Both the position numbers and the translations under genes were made by a program. Source: Liolophura sinensis (Eukaryota; Mollusca; Polyplacophora; Chitonida; Chitonidae). Taken from it: DNA of 64,000 nucleotides. A model generated the notes under the pieces. The model did no database searches and had not been told where the DNA came from. It was given only the letters and a program-made list of their open reading frames with translations. Shown here one piece after another: positions 1-13,870 of this stretch; position 1 is the first letter of the stretch, and each line of letters begins with the position of its first letter. Where the stretch lies: contig NW_027018113.1 in NCBI RefSeq assembly GCF_032854445.1, forward strand, positions 1 to 64,000, given 5' to 3'.

Positions 1-548
1 TTTGCTGGGTGAGTTAAATGGGCTTGGCCCAAAGATTTGACGTCTTCTGGGCTACCGAAGGGCACATAACTTATAATCAAAAGTTGAATATAGTAATGAC
101 CAGTCGCGATTGTACATAGTACATGTAGCCGATTTCAATTAGCAAAAGGACCAGGCAAAAATCCAAAAGTGGAAAAAATGTTCCAATGCTGCTGGTAAGA
201 GGCTAATCCGACGTATTTTGTGACGAGAAATCGAATGGTGCAAACCGCGTTGCTCTCCGACCAATACTTTTGGCTGTAGCCACAATTGAATCATCATTTA
301 TGTCAAAATCACGTGCCCAGCAACGGCTCTTACTCCATGGAAACCAAGGAAATTTGCAATTTTTCAACAGCTGGAGATGCCTGACCCAATTGCGCATCTT
401 TTGGCACCTTATTGATGTGGGTCAGTGTTCAATTGTACTTTTTACAGCAGACTGTATCAAGTACCTTGTGTTTTTTATATAAAAATGGTGTGGTTTTTCT
501 ACATGTAGATAAAGACATTGAGTTTATCTTCGACTTAGAAGTAAGACA
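1..548. repeat. Representative satellite monomer (phase 1-548)
   Basis: Used here as the phase reference. The monomer is AT-rich. It contains a short inverted repeat TGGGC-ttg-GCCCA near phase 19-31, a TACATGTA palindrome near phase 123-130, three CAATTG sites, one CCATGG, and a perfect 10-bp palindrome CTACATGTAG at phase 499-508. I see no Pol III A/B boxes and no good match to the mammalian CENP-B box. I do not recognise the sequence as a known satellite family. Confidence 0.9.
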
Positions 549-2192
549 TTTGCTGGGTGAGTTAAATGGGCTTGGCCCAAAGATTTGACGTCTTCTGGGC
601 TACCGAAGGGCACATAGCTTTTAATCAAAAGTTGAATATAGTAATGACCAGTCGCGATTGTACATAGTACATGTAGCCGATTTCAATTAGCAAAAGGACC
701 AGGCAAAAATCCAAAAGTAAAAAAAATGCTCCAATCGTGCTGGTAAGAGGCTAATCCGACGTATTTTGTGACGAGAAATCGAATGGTGCAAACCGCGTTG
801 CTCTCCGACCAATACGTTTGGCTGTAGCCACAATTGAATCATCATTTATGTCAAAATCACGTGCCCAGCAACGGCTCTTACTCCATGGAAACCAAGGAAA
901 TTTGCAATTTTTCAACACCTGGAGATGCCTGACCCAATTGCGCATCTTTTGGCACCTTATTGATGTGGGTCAGTGTTCAATTGTACTTTTTACAGCAGAC
1001 TGTATCAAGTACCTTGTGTTTTTTATATAAAAATGGTGTGGTTTTTCTACATGTAGATAAAGACATTGAGTTTATCTTCGACTTAGAAGTAAGACATTTG
1101 CTGGGTGAGTTAAATGGGCTTGGCCCAAAGATTTGACATCTTCTGGGCTACCGAAGGGCACATAACTTATAATCAAAAGTTGAATATAGTAATGACCAGT
1201 CGCGATGGTACATAGTACATGTAGCCGATTTCAATTAGCAAAAGGACCAGGCAAAAATCCAAAAGTGGAAAAAATGTTCCAATGCTGCTGGTAAGAGGCT
1301 AATCCGACGTATTTTGTGACGAGAAATCGAATGGTGCAAACCGCGTTGCTCTCCGACCAATACTTTTGGCTGTAGCCACAATTGAATCATCATTTATGTC
1401 AAAATCACCTGCCCAGCAACGGCTCTTACTCCATGGAAACCAAGGAAATTTGCAATTTTTCAACACCTGGAGATGCCTGACCCAATTGCGCATCTTTTGG
1501 CACCTTATTGATGTGGGTCAGTGTTCAATTGTACTTTTTACAGCAGACTGTATCAAGTACCTTGTGGTTTTTATATAAAAATGGTGTGGTTTTTCTACAT
1601 GTAGATAAAGAGATTAAGTTTATCTTCGACTTAGAAGTAAGACATTTGCTGGGTGAGTTAAATGGGCTTGGCCCAAAGATTTGACATCTTCTGGGCTACC
1701 GAAGGGCACATAACTTATAATCAAAAGTTGAATATAGTAATGACCAGTCGCGATTGTACATAGTACATGTAGCCGATTTCAATGAGCAAAAGGACCAGGC
1801 AAAAATCCAAAAGTGGAAAAAATGTTCCAATGCTGCTGGTAAGAGGCTAATCCGACGTATTTTGTGACGAGAAATCGAATGGTGCAAACCGCGTTGCTCT
1901 CCGACCAATACTTTTGGCTGTAGCCACAATTGAATCATCATTTATGTCAAAATCACGTGCCCAGCAACGGCTCTTACTCCATGGAAACCAAGGAAATTTC
2001 CAATTTTTCAACACCTGGAGATGCCTGACCCAATTGCGCATCTTTTGGCACCTTATTGATGTGGGTCAGTGTTCAATTGTACTTTTTACAGCAGACTGTA
2101 TCAAGTACCTTGTGGTTTTTATATAAAAATGGTGTGGTTTTTCTACATGTAGATAAAGAGATTAAGTTTATCTTCGACTTAGAAGTAAGACA
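1..2192. repeat. Higher-order repeat unit, 4 monomers (A-B-C-D)
   Basis: Four successive monomers carry distinct variant sets. A has cagctgg and gacattgag. B has the GTAAAAAAAATGCTCC box, cacatagctttta and tacgtttgg. C has cgatggtac, cacctgcc and gagattaag. D has aatgagcaaaag and tttccaa. The same order and the same private variants return at 3289-5480, so the real repeating unit here is 2192 bp. Confidence 0.85.
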
Positions 2193-3288
2193 TTTGCTGG
2201 GTGAGTTAAATGGGCTTGGCCCAAAGATTTGACGTCTTCTGGGCTACCGAAGGGCACATAACTTATAATCAAAAGTTGAATATAGTAATGACCAGTCGCG
2301 ATTGTACATAGTACATGTAGCCGATTTCAATTAGCAAAAGGACCAGGCAAAAATCCAAAAGTGGAAAAAATGTTCCAATGCTGCTGGTAAGAGGCTAATC
2401 CGACGTATTTTGTGACGAGAAATCGAATGGTGCAAACCGCGTTGCTCTCCGACCAATACTTTTGGCTGTAGCCACAATTGAATCATCATTTATGTCAAAA
2501 TCACCTGCCCAGCAACGGCTCTTACTCCATGGAAACCAAGGAAATTTGCAATTTTTCAACACCTGGAGATGCCTGACCCAATTGCGCATCTTTTGGCACC
2601 TTATTGATGTGGGTCAGTGTTCAATTGTACTTTTTACAGCAGACTGTATCAAGTACCTTGTGGTTTTTATATAAAAATGGTGTGGTTTTTCTACATGTAG
2701 ATAAAGAGATTAAGTTTATCTTCGACTTAGAAGTAAGACATTTGCTGGGTGAGTTAAATGGGCTTGGCCCAAAGATTTGACATCTTCTGGGCTACCGAAG
2801 GGCACATAACTTATAATCAAAAGTTGAATATAGTAATGACCAGTCGCGATTGTACATAGTACATGTAGCCGATTTCAATGAGCAAAAGGACCAGGCAAAA
2901 ATCCAAAAGTGGAAAAAATGTTCCAATGCTGCTGGTAAGAGGCTAATCCGACGTATTTTGTGACGAGAAATCGAATGGTGCAAACCGCGTTGCTCTCCGA
3001 CCAATACTTTTGGCTGTAGCCACAATTGAATCATCATTTATGTCAAAATCACGTGCCCAGCAACGGCTCTTACTCCATGGAAACCAAGGAAATTTCCAAT
3101 TTTTCAACACCTGGAGATGCCTGACCCAATTGCGCATCTTTTGGCACCTTATTGATGTGGGTCAGTGTTCAATTGTACTTTTTACAGCAGACTGTATCAA
3201 GTACCTTGTGGTTTTTATATAAAAATGGTGTGGTTTTTCTACATGTAGATAAAGAGATTAAGTTTATCTTCGACTTAGAAGTAAGACA
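2193..3288. repeat. Extra C-D monomer pair inside the higher-order array
   Basis: These two monomers repeat the C and D types directly after a full A-B-C-D unit. The D copy at 2741-3288 appears identical to that at 1645-2192. The C copy differs in gacgtc and cgattgtac. It looks like a local two-monomer duplication by unequal exchange. Confidence 0.75.
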
Positions 3289-5480
3289 TTTGCTGGGTGA
3301 GTTAAATGGGCTTGGCCCAAAGATTTGACGTCTTCTGGGCTACCGAAGGGCACATAACTTATAATCAAAAGTTGAATATAGTAATGACCAGTCGCGATTG
3401 TACATAGTACATGTAGCCGATTTCAATTAGCAAAAGGACCAGGCAAAAATCCAAAAGTGGAAAAAATGTTCCAATGCTGCTGGTAAGAGGCTAATCCGAC
3501 GTATTTTGTGACGAGAAATCGAATGGTGCAAACCGCGTTGCTCTCCGACCAATACTTTTGGCTGTAGCCACAATTGAATCATCATTTATGTCAAAATCAC
3601 GTGCCCAGCAACGGCTCTTACTCCATGGAAACCAAGGAAATTTGCAATTTTTCAACAGCTGGAGATGCCTGACCCAATTGCGCATCTTTTGGCACCTTAT
3701 TGATGTGGGTCAGTGTTCAATTGTACTTTTTACAGCAGACTGTATCAAGTACCTTGTGTTTTTTATATAAAAATGGTGTGGTTTTTCTACATGTAGATAA
3801 AGACATTGAGTTTATCTTCGACTTAGAAGTAAGACATTTGCTGGGTGAGTTAAATGGGCTTGGCCCAAAGATTTGACGTCTTCTGGGCTACCGAAGGGCA
3901 CATAGCTTTTAATCAAAAGTTGAATATAGTAATGACCAGTCGCGATTGTACATAGTACATGTAGCCGATTTCAATTAGCAAAAGGACCAGGCAAAAATCC
4001 AAAAGTAAAAAAAATGCTCCAATCGTGCTGGTAAGAGGCTAATCCGACGTATTTTGTGACGAGAAATCGAATGGTGCAAACCGCGTTGCTCTCCGACCAA
4101 TACGTTTGGCTGTAGCCACAATTGAATCATCATTTATGTCAAAATCACGTGCCCAGCAACGGCTCTTACTCCATGGAAACCAAGGAAATTTGCAATTTTT
4201 CAACACCTGGAGATGCCTGACCCAATTGCGCATCTTTTGGCACCTTATTGATGTGGGTCAGTGTTCAATTGTACTTTTTACAGCAGACTGTATCAAGTAC
4301 CTTGTGTTTTTTATATAAAAATGGTGTGGTTTTTCTACATGTAGATAAAGACATTGAGTTTATCTTCGACTTAGAAGTAAGACATTTGCTGGGTGAGTTA
4401 AATGGGCTTGGCCCAAAGATTTGACATCTTCTGGGCTACCGAAGGGCACATAACTTATAATCAAAAGTTGAATATAGTAATGACCAGTCGCGATGGTACA
4501 TAGTACATGTAGCCGATTTCAATTAGCAAAAGGACCAGGCAAAAATCCAAAAGTGGAAAAAATGTTCCAATGCTGCTGGTAAGAGGCTAATCCGACGTAT
4601 TTTGTGACGAGAAATCGAATGGTGCAAACCGCGTTGCTCTCCGACCAATACTTTTGGCTGTAGCCACAATTGAATCATCATTTATGTCAAAATCACCTGC
4701 CCAGCAACGGCTCTTACTCCATGGAAACCAAGGAAATTTGCAATTTTTCAACACCTGGAGATGCCTGACCCAATTGCGCATCTTTTGGCACCTTATTGAT
4801 GTGGGTCAGTGTTCAATTGTACTTTTTACAGCAGACTGTATCAAGTACCTTGTGGTTTTTATATAAAAATGGTGTGGTTTTTCTACATGTAGATAAAGAG
4901 ATTAAGTTTATCTTCGACTTAGAAGTAAGACATTTGCTGGGTGAGTTAAATGGGCTTGGCCCAAAGATTTGACATCTTCTGGGCTACCGAAGGGCACATA
5001 ACTTATAATCAAAAGTTGAATATAGTAATGACCAGTCGCGATTGTACATAGTACATGTAGCCGATTTCAATGAGCAAAAGGACCAGGCAAAAATCCAAAA
5101 GTGGAAAAAATGTTCCAATGCTGCTGGTAAGAGGCTAATCCGACGTATTTTGTGACGAGAAATCGAATGGTGCAAACCGCGTTGCTCTCCGACCAATACT
5201 TTTGGCTGTAGCCACAATTGAATCATCATTTATGTCAAAATCACGTGCCCAGCAACGGCTCTTACTCCATGGAAACCAAGGAAATTTCCAATTTTTCAAC
5301 ACCTGGAGATGCCTGACCCAATTGCGCATCTTTTGGCACCTTATTGATGTGGGTCAGTGTTCAATTGTACTTTTTACAGCAGACTGTATCAAGTACCTTG
5401 TGGTTTTTATATAAAAATGGTGTGGTTTTTCTACATGTAGATAAAGAGATTAAGTTTATCTTCGACTTAGAAGTAAGACA
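3289..5480. repeat. Higher-order repeat unit, second A-B-C-D copy
   Basis: It matches 1-2192 at every diagnostic site I checked, including the rare cacatagctttta and tacgtttgg of monomer B and the cgatggtac/cacctgcc of monomer C. A third, less exact A-B-C-D unit follows at about 5481-7673, with one extra g in gtgggttttt near 5971. Confidence 0.85.
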
Positions 5481-8400
5481 TTTGCTGGGTGAGTTAAATG
5501 GGCTTGGCCCAAAGATTTGACGTCTTCTGGGCTACCGAAGGGCACATAACTTATAATCAAAAGTTGAATATAGTAATGACCAGTCGCGATTGTACATAGT
5601 ACATGTAGCCGATTTCAATTAGCAAAAGGACCAGGCAAAAATCCAAAAGTGGAAAAAATGTTCCAATGCTGCTGGTAAGAGGCTAATCCGACGTATTTTG
5701 TGACGAGAAATCGAATGGTGCAAACCGCGTTGCTCTCCGACCAATACTTTTGGCTGTAGCCACAATTGAATCATCATTTATGTCAAAATCACCTGCCCAG
5801 CAACGGCTCTTACTCCATGGAAACCAAGGAAATTTGCAATTTTTCAACAGCTGGAGATGCCTGACCCAATTGCGCATCTTTTGGCACCTTATTGATGTGG
5901 GTCAGTGTTCAATTGTACTTTTTACAGCAGACTGTATCAAGTACCTTGTGTTTTTTATATAAAAATGGTGTGGGTTTTTCTACATGTAGATAAAGACATT
6001 GAGTTTATCTTCGACTTAGAAGTAAGACATTTGCTGGGTGAGTTAAATGGGCTTGGCCCAAAGATTTGACGTCTTCTGGGCTACCGAAGGGCACATAACT
6101 TATAATCAAAAGTTGAATATAGTAATGACCAGTCGCGATTGTACATAGTACATGTAGCCGATTTCAATTAGCAAAAGGACCAGGCAAAAATCCAAAAGTA
6201 AAAAAAATGCTCCAATCGTGCTGGTAAGAGGCTAATCCGACGTATTTTGTGACGAGAAATCGAATGGTGCAAACCGCGTTGCTCTCCGACCAATACTTTT
6301 GGCTGTAGCCACAATTGAATCATCATTTATGTCAAAATCACCTGCCCAGCAACGGCTCTTACTCCATGGAAACCAAGGAAATTTGCAATTTTTCAACACC
6401 TGGAGATGCCTGACCCAATTGCGCATCTTTTGGCACCTTATTGATGTGGGTCAGTGTTCAATTGTACTTTTTACAGCAGACTGTATCAAGTACCTTGTGT
6501 TTTTTATATAAAAATGGTGTGGTTTTTCTACATGTAGATAAAGACATTGAGTTTATCTTCGACTTAGAAGTAAGACATTTGCTGGGTGAGTTAAATGGGC
6601 TTGGCCCAAAGATTTGACATCTTCTGGGCTACCGAAGGGCACATAACTTATAATCAAAAGTTGAATATAGTAATGACCAGTCGCGATTGTACATAGTACA
6701 TGTAGCCGATTTCAATTAGCAAAAGGACCAGGCAAAAATCCAAAAGTGGAAAAAATGTTCCAATGCTGCTGGTAAGAGGCTAATCCGACGTATTTTGTGA
6801 CGAGAAATCGAATGGTGCAAACCGCGTTGCTCTCCGACCAATACTTTTGGCTGTAGCCACAATTGAATCATCATTTATGTCAAAATCACGTGCCCAGCAA
6901 CGGCTCTTACTCCATGGAAACCAAGGAAATTTGCAATTTTTCAACACCTGGAGATGCCTGACCCAATTGCGCATCTTTTGGCACCTTATTGATGTGGGTC
7001 AGTGTTCAATTGTACTTTTTACAGCAGACTGTATCAAGTACCTTGTGGTTTTTATATAAAAATGGTGTGGTTTTTCTACATGTAGATAAAGAGATTAAGT
7101 TTATCTTCGACTTAGAAGTAAGACATTTGCTGGGTGAGTTAAATGGGCTTGGCCCAAAGATTTGACATCTTCTGGGCTACCGAAGGGCACATAACTTATA
7201 ATCAAAAGTTGAATATAGTAATGACCAGTCGCGATTGTACATAGTACATGTAGCCGATTTCAATGAGCAAAAGGACCAGGCAAAAATCCAAAAGTGGAAA
7301 AAATGTTCCAATGCTGCTGGTAAGAGGCTAATCCGACGTATTTTGTGACGAGAAATCGAATGGTGCAAACCGCGTTGCTCTCCGACCAATACTTTTGGCT
7401 GTAGCCACAATTGAATTATCATTTATGTCAAAATCACGTGCCCAGCAACGGCTCTTACTCCATGGAAACCAAGGAAATTTCCAATTTTTCAACACCTGGA
7501 GATGCCTGACCCAATTGCGCATCTTTTGGCACCTTATTGATGTGGGTCAGTGTTCAATTGTACTTTTTACAGCAGACTGTATCAAGTACCTTGTGGTTTT
7601 TATATAAAAATGGTGTGGTTTTTCTACATGTAGATAAAGAGATTAAGTTTATCTTCGACTTAGAAGTAAGACATTTGCTGGGTGAGTTAAATGGGCTTGG
7701 CCCAAAGATTTGACGTCTTCTGGGCTACCGAAGGGCACATAACTTATAATCAAAAGTTGAATATAGTAATGACCAGTCGCGATTGTACATAGTACATGTA
7801 GCCGATTTCAATTAGCAAAAGGACCAGGCAAAAATCCAAAAGTGGAAAAAATGTTCCAATGCTGCTGGTAAGAGGCTAATCCGACGTATTTTGTGACGAG
7901 AAATCGAATGGTGCAAACCGCGTTGCTCTCCGACCAATACTTTTGGCTGTAGCCACAATTGAATCATCATTTATGTCAAAATCACGTGCCCAGCAACGGC
8001 TCTTACTCCATGGAAACCAAGGAAATTTGCAATTTTTCAACAGCTGGAGATGCCTGACCCAATTGCGCATCTTTTGGCACCTTATTGATGTGGGTCAGTG
8101 TTCAATTGTACTTTTTACAGCAGACTGTATCAAGTACCTTGTGTTTTTTATATAAAAATGGTGTGGTTTTTCTACATGTAGATAAAGACATTGAGTTTAT
8201 CTTCGACTTAGAAGTAAGACATTTGCTGGGTGAGTTAAATGGGCTTGGCCCAAAGATTTGACGTCTTCTGGGCTACCGAAGGGCACATAACTTATAATCA
8301 AAAGTTGAATATAGTAATGACCAGTCGCGATTGTACATAGTACATGTAGCCGATTTCAATTAGCAAAAGGACCAGGCAAAAATCCAAAAGTAAAAAAAAT

Positions 8401-9239
8401 GCTCCAATCGTGCTGGTAAGAGGCTAATCCGACGTATTTTGTGACGAGAAATCGAATGGTGCAAACCGCGTTGCTCTCCGACCAATACTTTTGGCTGTAG
8501 CCACAATTGAATCATCATTTATGTCAAAATCACCTGCCCAGCAACGGCTCTTACTCCATGGAAACCAAGGAAATTTGCAATTTTTCAACAGCTGGAGATG
8601 CCTGACCCAATTGCGCATCTTTTGGCACCTTATTGATGTGGGTCAGTGTTCAATTGTACTTTTTACAGCAGACTGTATCAAGTACCTTGTGTTTTTTATA
8701 TAAAAATGGTGTGGTTTTTCTACATGTAGATAAAGACATTGAGTTTATCTTCGACTTAGAAGTAAGACATTTGCTGGGTGAGTTAAATGGGCTTGGCCCA
8801 AAGATTTGACATCTTCTGGGCTACCGAAGGGCACATAACTTATAATCAAAAGTTGAATATAGTAATGACCAGTCGCGATGGTACATAGTACATGTAGCCG
8901 ATTTCAATTAGCAAAAGGACCAGGCAAAAATCCAAAAGTGGAAAAAATGTTCCAATGCTGCTGGTAAGAGGCTAATCCGACGTATTTTGTGACGAGAAAT
9001 CGAATGGTGCAAACCGCGTTGCTCTCCGACCAATACTTTTGGCTGTAGCCACAATTGAATCATCATTTATGTCAAAATCACCTGCCCAGCAACGGCTCTT
9101 ACTCCATGGAAACCAAGGAAATTTCCAATTTTTCAACACCTGGAGATGCCTGACCCAATTGCGCATCTTTTGGCACCTTATTGATGTGGGTCAGTGTTCA
9201 ATTGTACTTTTTACAGCAGACTGTATCAAGTACCTTGTG

Positions 9240-12200
9240 GTTTTTATATAAAAATGGTGTGGTTTTTTCTACATGTAGATAAAGAGATTAAGTTTATCTT
9301 CGACTTAGAAGTAAGACATTTGCTGGGTGAGTTAAATGGGCCTTGGCCCAAAGATTTGACATCTTCTGGGCTACCGAAAGGGCACATAACTTATAATCAA
9401 AAGTTGAATATAGTAATGACCAGTCGCCGATTGTACATAGTACATGTAGCCGATTTCAATGAGCAAAAGGACCAGGCAAAAATCCAAAAGTGGAAAAAAT
9501 GTTCCAATGCTGCTGGTAAGAGGCTAATCCGACGTATTTTGTGACCGAGAAATCGAATGGTGCAAACCGCGTTGCTCTCCGACCAATACTTTTGGCTGTA
9601 GCCACAATTGAATCATCATTTATGTCAAAATCACGTGCCCAGCAACGGCTCTTACTCCATGGAAACCAAGGAAATTTCCAATTTTCAACACCTGGAGATG
9701 CCTGACCCAATTGCGCATCTTTTGGCACCTTATTGATGTGGGTCAGTGTTCAATTGTACTTTTTACAGCAGACTGTATCAAGTACCTTGTGGTTTTTATA
9801 TAAAAATGGTGTGGTTTTTCTACATGTAGATAAAGAGATTAAGTTTATCTTCGACTTAGAAGTAAGACATTTGCTGGGTGAGTTAAATGGGCTTGGCCCA
9901 AAGATTTGACGTCTTCTGGGCTACCGAAGGGCACATAACTTATAATCAAAGTTGAATATAGTAATGACCAGTCGCGATTGTACATAGTACATGTAGCCGA
10001 TTTCAATTAGCAAAAGGACCAGGCAAAAATCCAAAAGTGGAAAAAATGTTCCAATGCTGCTGGTAAGAGGCTAATCCGACGTATTTTGTGACGAGAAATC
10101 GAATGGTGCAAACCGCGTTGCTCTCCGACCAATACTTTTGGCTGTAGCCACAATTGAATCATCATTTATGTCAAAATCACGTGCCCAGCAACGGCTCTTT
10201 ACTCCATGGAAACCAAGGAAATTTGCAATTTTCAACAGCTGGAGATGCCTGACCCAATTGCGCATCTTTTGGCACCTTATGATGTGGGTCAGTGTTCAAT
10301 TGTACTTTTTTACAGCAGACTGTATCAAGTACCTTGTGTTTTTTATATAAAAATGGTGTGGTTTTTCTACATGTAGATAAAGACATTGAGTTTATCTTCG
10401 ACTTAGAAGTAAGACATTTGCTGGGTGAGTTAAATGGGCTTGGCCCAAAGATTTGACATCTTCTGGGCTACCGAAGGGCACATAACTTATAATCAAAAGT
10501 TGAATATAGTAATGACCAGTCGCGATGGTACATAGTACATGTAGCCGATTTCAATTAGCAAAAGGACCAGGCAAAAATCCAAAAGTGGAAAAAATGTTCC
10601 AATGCTGCTGGTAAGAGGCTAATCCGACGTATTTTGTGACGAGAAATCGAATGGTGCAAACCGCGTTGCTCTCCGACCAATACTTTTGGCTGTAGCCACA
10701 ATTGAATCATCATTTATGTCAAAATCACCTGCCCAGCAACGGCTCTTACTCCATGGAAACCAAGGAAATTTCCAATTTTTCAACACCTGGAGATGCCTGA
10801 CCCAATTGCGCATCTTTTGGCACCTTATTGATGTGGGTCAGTGTTCAATTGTACTTTTTACAGCAGACTGTATCAAGTACCTTGTGGTTTTTATATAAAA
10901 ATGGTGTGGTTTTTCTACATGTAGATAAAGAGATTAAGTTTATCTTCGACTTAGAAGTAAGACATTTGCTGGGTGAGTTAAATGGGCTTGGCCCAAAGAT
11001 TTGACATCTTCTGGGCTACCGAAGGGCACATAACTTATAATCAAAAGTTGAATATAGTAATGACCAGTCGCGATTGTACATAGTACATGTAGCCGATTTC
11101 AATGAGCAAAAGGACCAGGCAAAAATCCAAAAGTGGAAAAATGTTCCAATGCTGCTGGTAAGAGGCTAATCCGACGTATTTTGTGACGAGAAATCGAATG
11201 GTGCAAACCGCGTTGCTCTCCGACCAATACTTTTGGCTGTAGCCACAATTGAATCATCATTTATGTCAAAATCACGTGCCCAGCAACGGCTCTTACTCCA
11301 TGGAAACCAAGGAAATTTCCAATTTTTCAACAGCTGGAGATGCCTGACCCAATTGCGCATCTTTTGGCACCTTATTGATGTGGGTCAGTGTTCAATTGTA
11401 CTTTTTACAGCAGACTGTATCAAGTACCTTGTGGTTTTTATATAAAAATGGTGTGGTTTTTCTACATGTAGATAAAGAGATTAAGTTTATCTTCGACTTA
11501 GAAGTAAGACATTTGCTGGGTGAGTTAAATGGGCTTGGCCCAAAGATTTGACGTCTTCTGGGCTACCGAAGGGCACATAACTTATAATCAAAAGTTGAAT
11601 ATAGTAATGACCAGTCGCGATTGTACATAGTACATGTAGCCGATTTCAATTAGCAAAAGGACCAGGCAAAAATCCAAAAGTGGAAAAAAATGTTCCAATG
11701 CTGCTGGTAAGAGGCTAATCCGACGTATTTTGTGACGAGAAATCGAATGGTGCAAACCGCGTTGCTCTCCGACCAATACTTTTGGCTGTAGCCACAATTG
11801 AATCATCATTTATGTCAAAATCACGTGCCCAGCAACGGCTCTTACTCCATGGAAACCAAGGAAATTTCCAATTTTTCAACAGCTGGAGATGCCTGACCCA
11901 TTGCGCATCTTTTGGCACCTTATTGATGTGGGTCAGTGTTCAATTGTACTTTTTACAGCAGACTGTATCAAGTACCTTGTGTTTTTTTATATAAAAATGG
12001 TGTGGTTTTTCTACATGTAGATAAAGACATTGAGTTTATCTTCGACTTAGAAGTAAGACATTTGCTGGGTGAGTTAAATGGGCTTGGCCAAAGATTTGAC
12101 GTCTTCTGGGCTACCGAAGGGCACATAACTTATAATCAAAAGTTGAATATAGTAATGACCAGTCGCGATTGTACATAGTACATGTAGCCGATTTCAATTA

Positions 12201-13870
12201 GCAAAAGACCAGGCAAAAAATCCAAAAGTAAAAAAAAATGCTCCAATCGTGCTGGTAAGAGGCTAATCCGACGTATTTTGTGACGAGAAATCGAATGGTG
12301 CAAACCGCGTTGCTCTCCGACCAATACTTTTGTTTGGCTGTAGCCACAATTGAATCATCATTTATGTCAAAATCACGTGCCCAGCAACGGCTCTTACTCC
12401 ATGGAAACCAAGGAAATTTCCAATTTTTCAACAGCTGGAGATGCCTGAACCAATTGCGCATCTTTTGGCACCTTATTGATGTGGGTCAGTGTTCAGTTGT
12501 ACTTTTTACAGCAGACTGTATCAAGTACCTTGTGTTTTTTATATAAAAATGGTGTGGTTTTTCTACATGTAGATAAAGACATTGAGTTTATCTTCGACTT
12601 AGAAGTAAAACATTTGCTGGGTGAGTGAAATGGGCTTGGCCCAAAGATTTGACGTCTTCTGGGCTACCGAAGGGCACATAACTTATAATCAAAAGTTGAA
12701 TATAGTAATGACCAGTCGCGATGGTACATAGTACATGTAGCCGATTTCAATTAGCAAAAGGACCAGGCAAAAATCCAAAAGTGGAAAAAATGTTCCAATG
12801 CTGCTGGTAAGAGGCTAATCCGACGTATTTTGTGACGAGAAATCGAATGGTGCAAACCGCGTTGCTCTCCGACCAATACTTTTGGCTGTAGCCACAATTG
12901 AATCATCATTTATGTCAAAATCACGTGCCCAGCAACGGCTCTTACTCCATGGAAACCAAGGAAATTTGCAATTTTTCAACAGCTGGAGATGCCTGACCCA
13001 ATTGCGCATCTTTTGGCACCTTATTGATGTGGGTCAGTGTTCAATTGTACTTTTTACAGCAGACTGTATCAAGTACCTTGTGTTTTTTATATAAAAATGG
13101 TGTGGTTTTTCTACATGTAGATAAAGACATTGAGTTTATCTTCGACTTAGAAGTAAGACATTTGCTTGGGTGAGTTAAATGGGCTTGGCCCAAAGATTTG
13201 ACATCTTCTGGGCTACCGAAGGGCACATAACTTATAATCAAAAGTTGAATATAGTAATGACCAGTCGCGATTGTACATAGTACATGTAGCCGATTTCAAT
13301 TAGCAAAATTACCAGGCAAAAATCCAAAAGTGGAAAAAATGTTCCAATGCTGCTGTAAGAGGCTAATCCGACGTATTTTGTGACGAGAAATCGAATGGTG
13401 CAAACCGCGTTGCTCTCCGACCAATACTTTTGGCTGTAGCCACAATTGAATCATCAATTATGTCAAAATCACGTGCCCAGCAACGGCCTCTTACTCCATG
13501 GAAACCAAGGAAATTTACAAATTTTTCAACAGCTGGAGATGCCTGACCCAATTGCGCCTCTTTTGGCACCTTATTGATGTGGGTCAGTGTTCAATTGTAC
13601 TTTTTACAGGCAGACTGTATCAAGTACCCTTGTGTTTTTTTATATAAAAATGGTGTGGTTTTTCTACATGTAGATAAAGACATTGAGTTTTATCTTCGAC
13701 TTAGAAGTAAGACATTTGCTGGGTGAGTTAAATGGGCTTGGCCCAAAGATTTGACGTCTTCTGGGCTACCGAAGGGCACATAACTTATAATCAAAAGTTG
13801 AATATAGTAATGACCAGTCGCGATGGTACATAGTACATGTAGCCGATTTCAATTAGCAAAAGGACAGGCA
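9240..13870. other. Satellite stretch with clustered 1-bp indels
   Basis: Monomers before about 9.2 kb have essentially no length variation. From here to about 13.9 kb, many single-base insertions and deletions appear, mostly in homopolymers or doubled bases: ggttttttct, gggccttggccc, cgaaagggc, cgccgat, gtgaccgag, ttgcttgggtg, ggcctctt. This breaks the 548-bp ruler and the repeated ORFs. The pattern fits a poorly polished assembly patch better than biology, although true degeneration cannot be excluded. Confidence 0.7.

Noticed and set aside
203-482. Overlapping 64-aa minus-strand and 70-aa plus-strand ORFs repeated in nearly every satellite monomer
   Set aside because: They overlap antisense, are short, have no recognisable domain, and are preserved simply because the monomers are homogenised. 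Differences between copies are as frequent at changing as at silent positions.
531-548. Possible CENP-B box around ttcgacttagaagtaag
   Set aside because: It matches TTCG and the central A but lacks the required CGGG half, so it is not supported.
1696-1941. 81-aa minus-strand ORF in some monomers
   Set aside because: It appears only when the variant aatgagcaaaag removes a stop codon. A by-product of monomer type, not a gene.
9194-9544. 116-aa plus-strand ORF in array 1
   Set aside because: Created by single-base indels that join satellite reading frames in the suspected low-accuracy zone.
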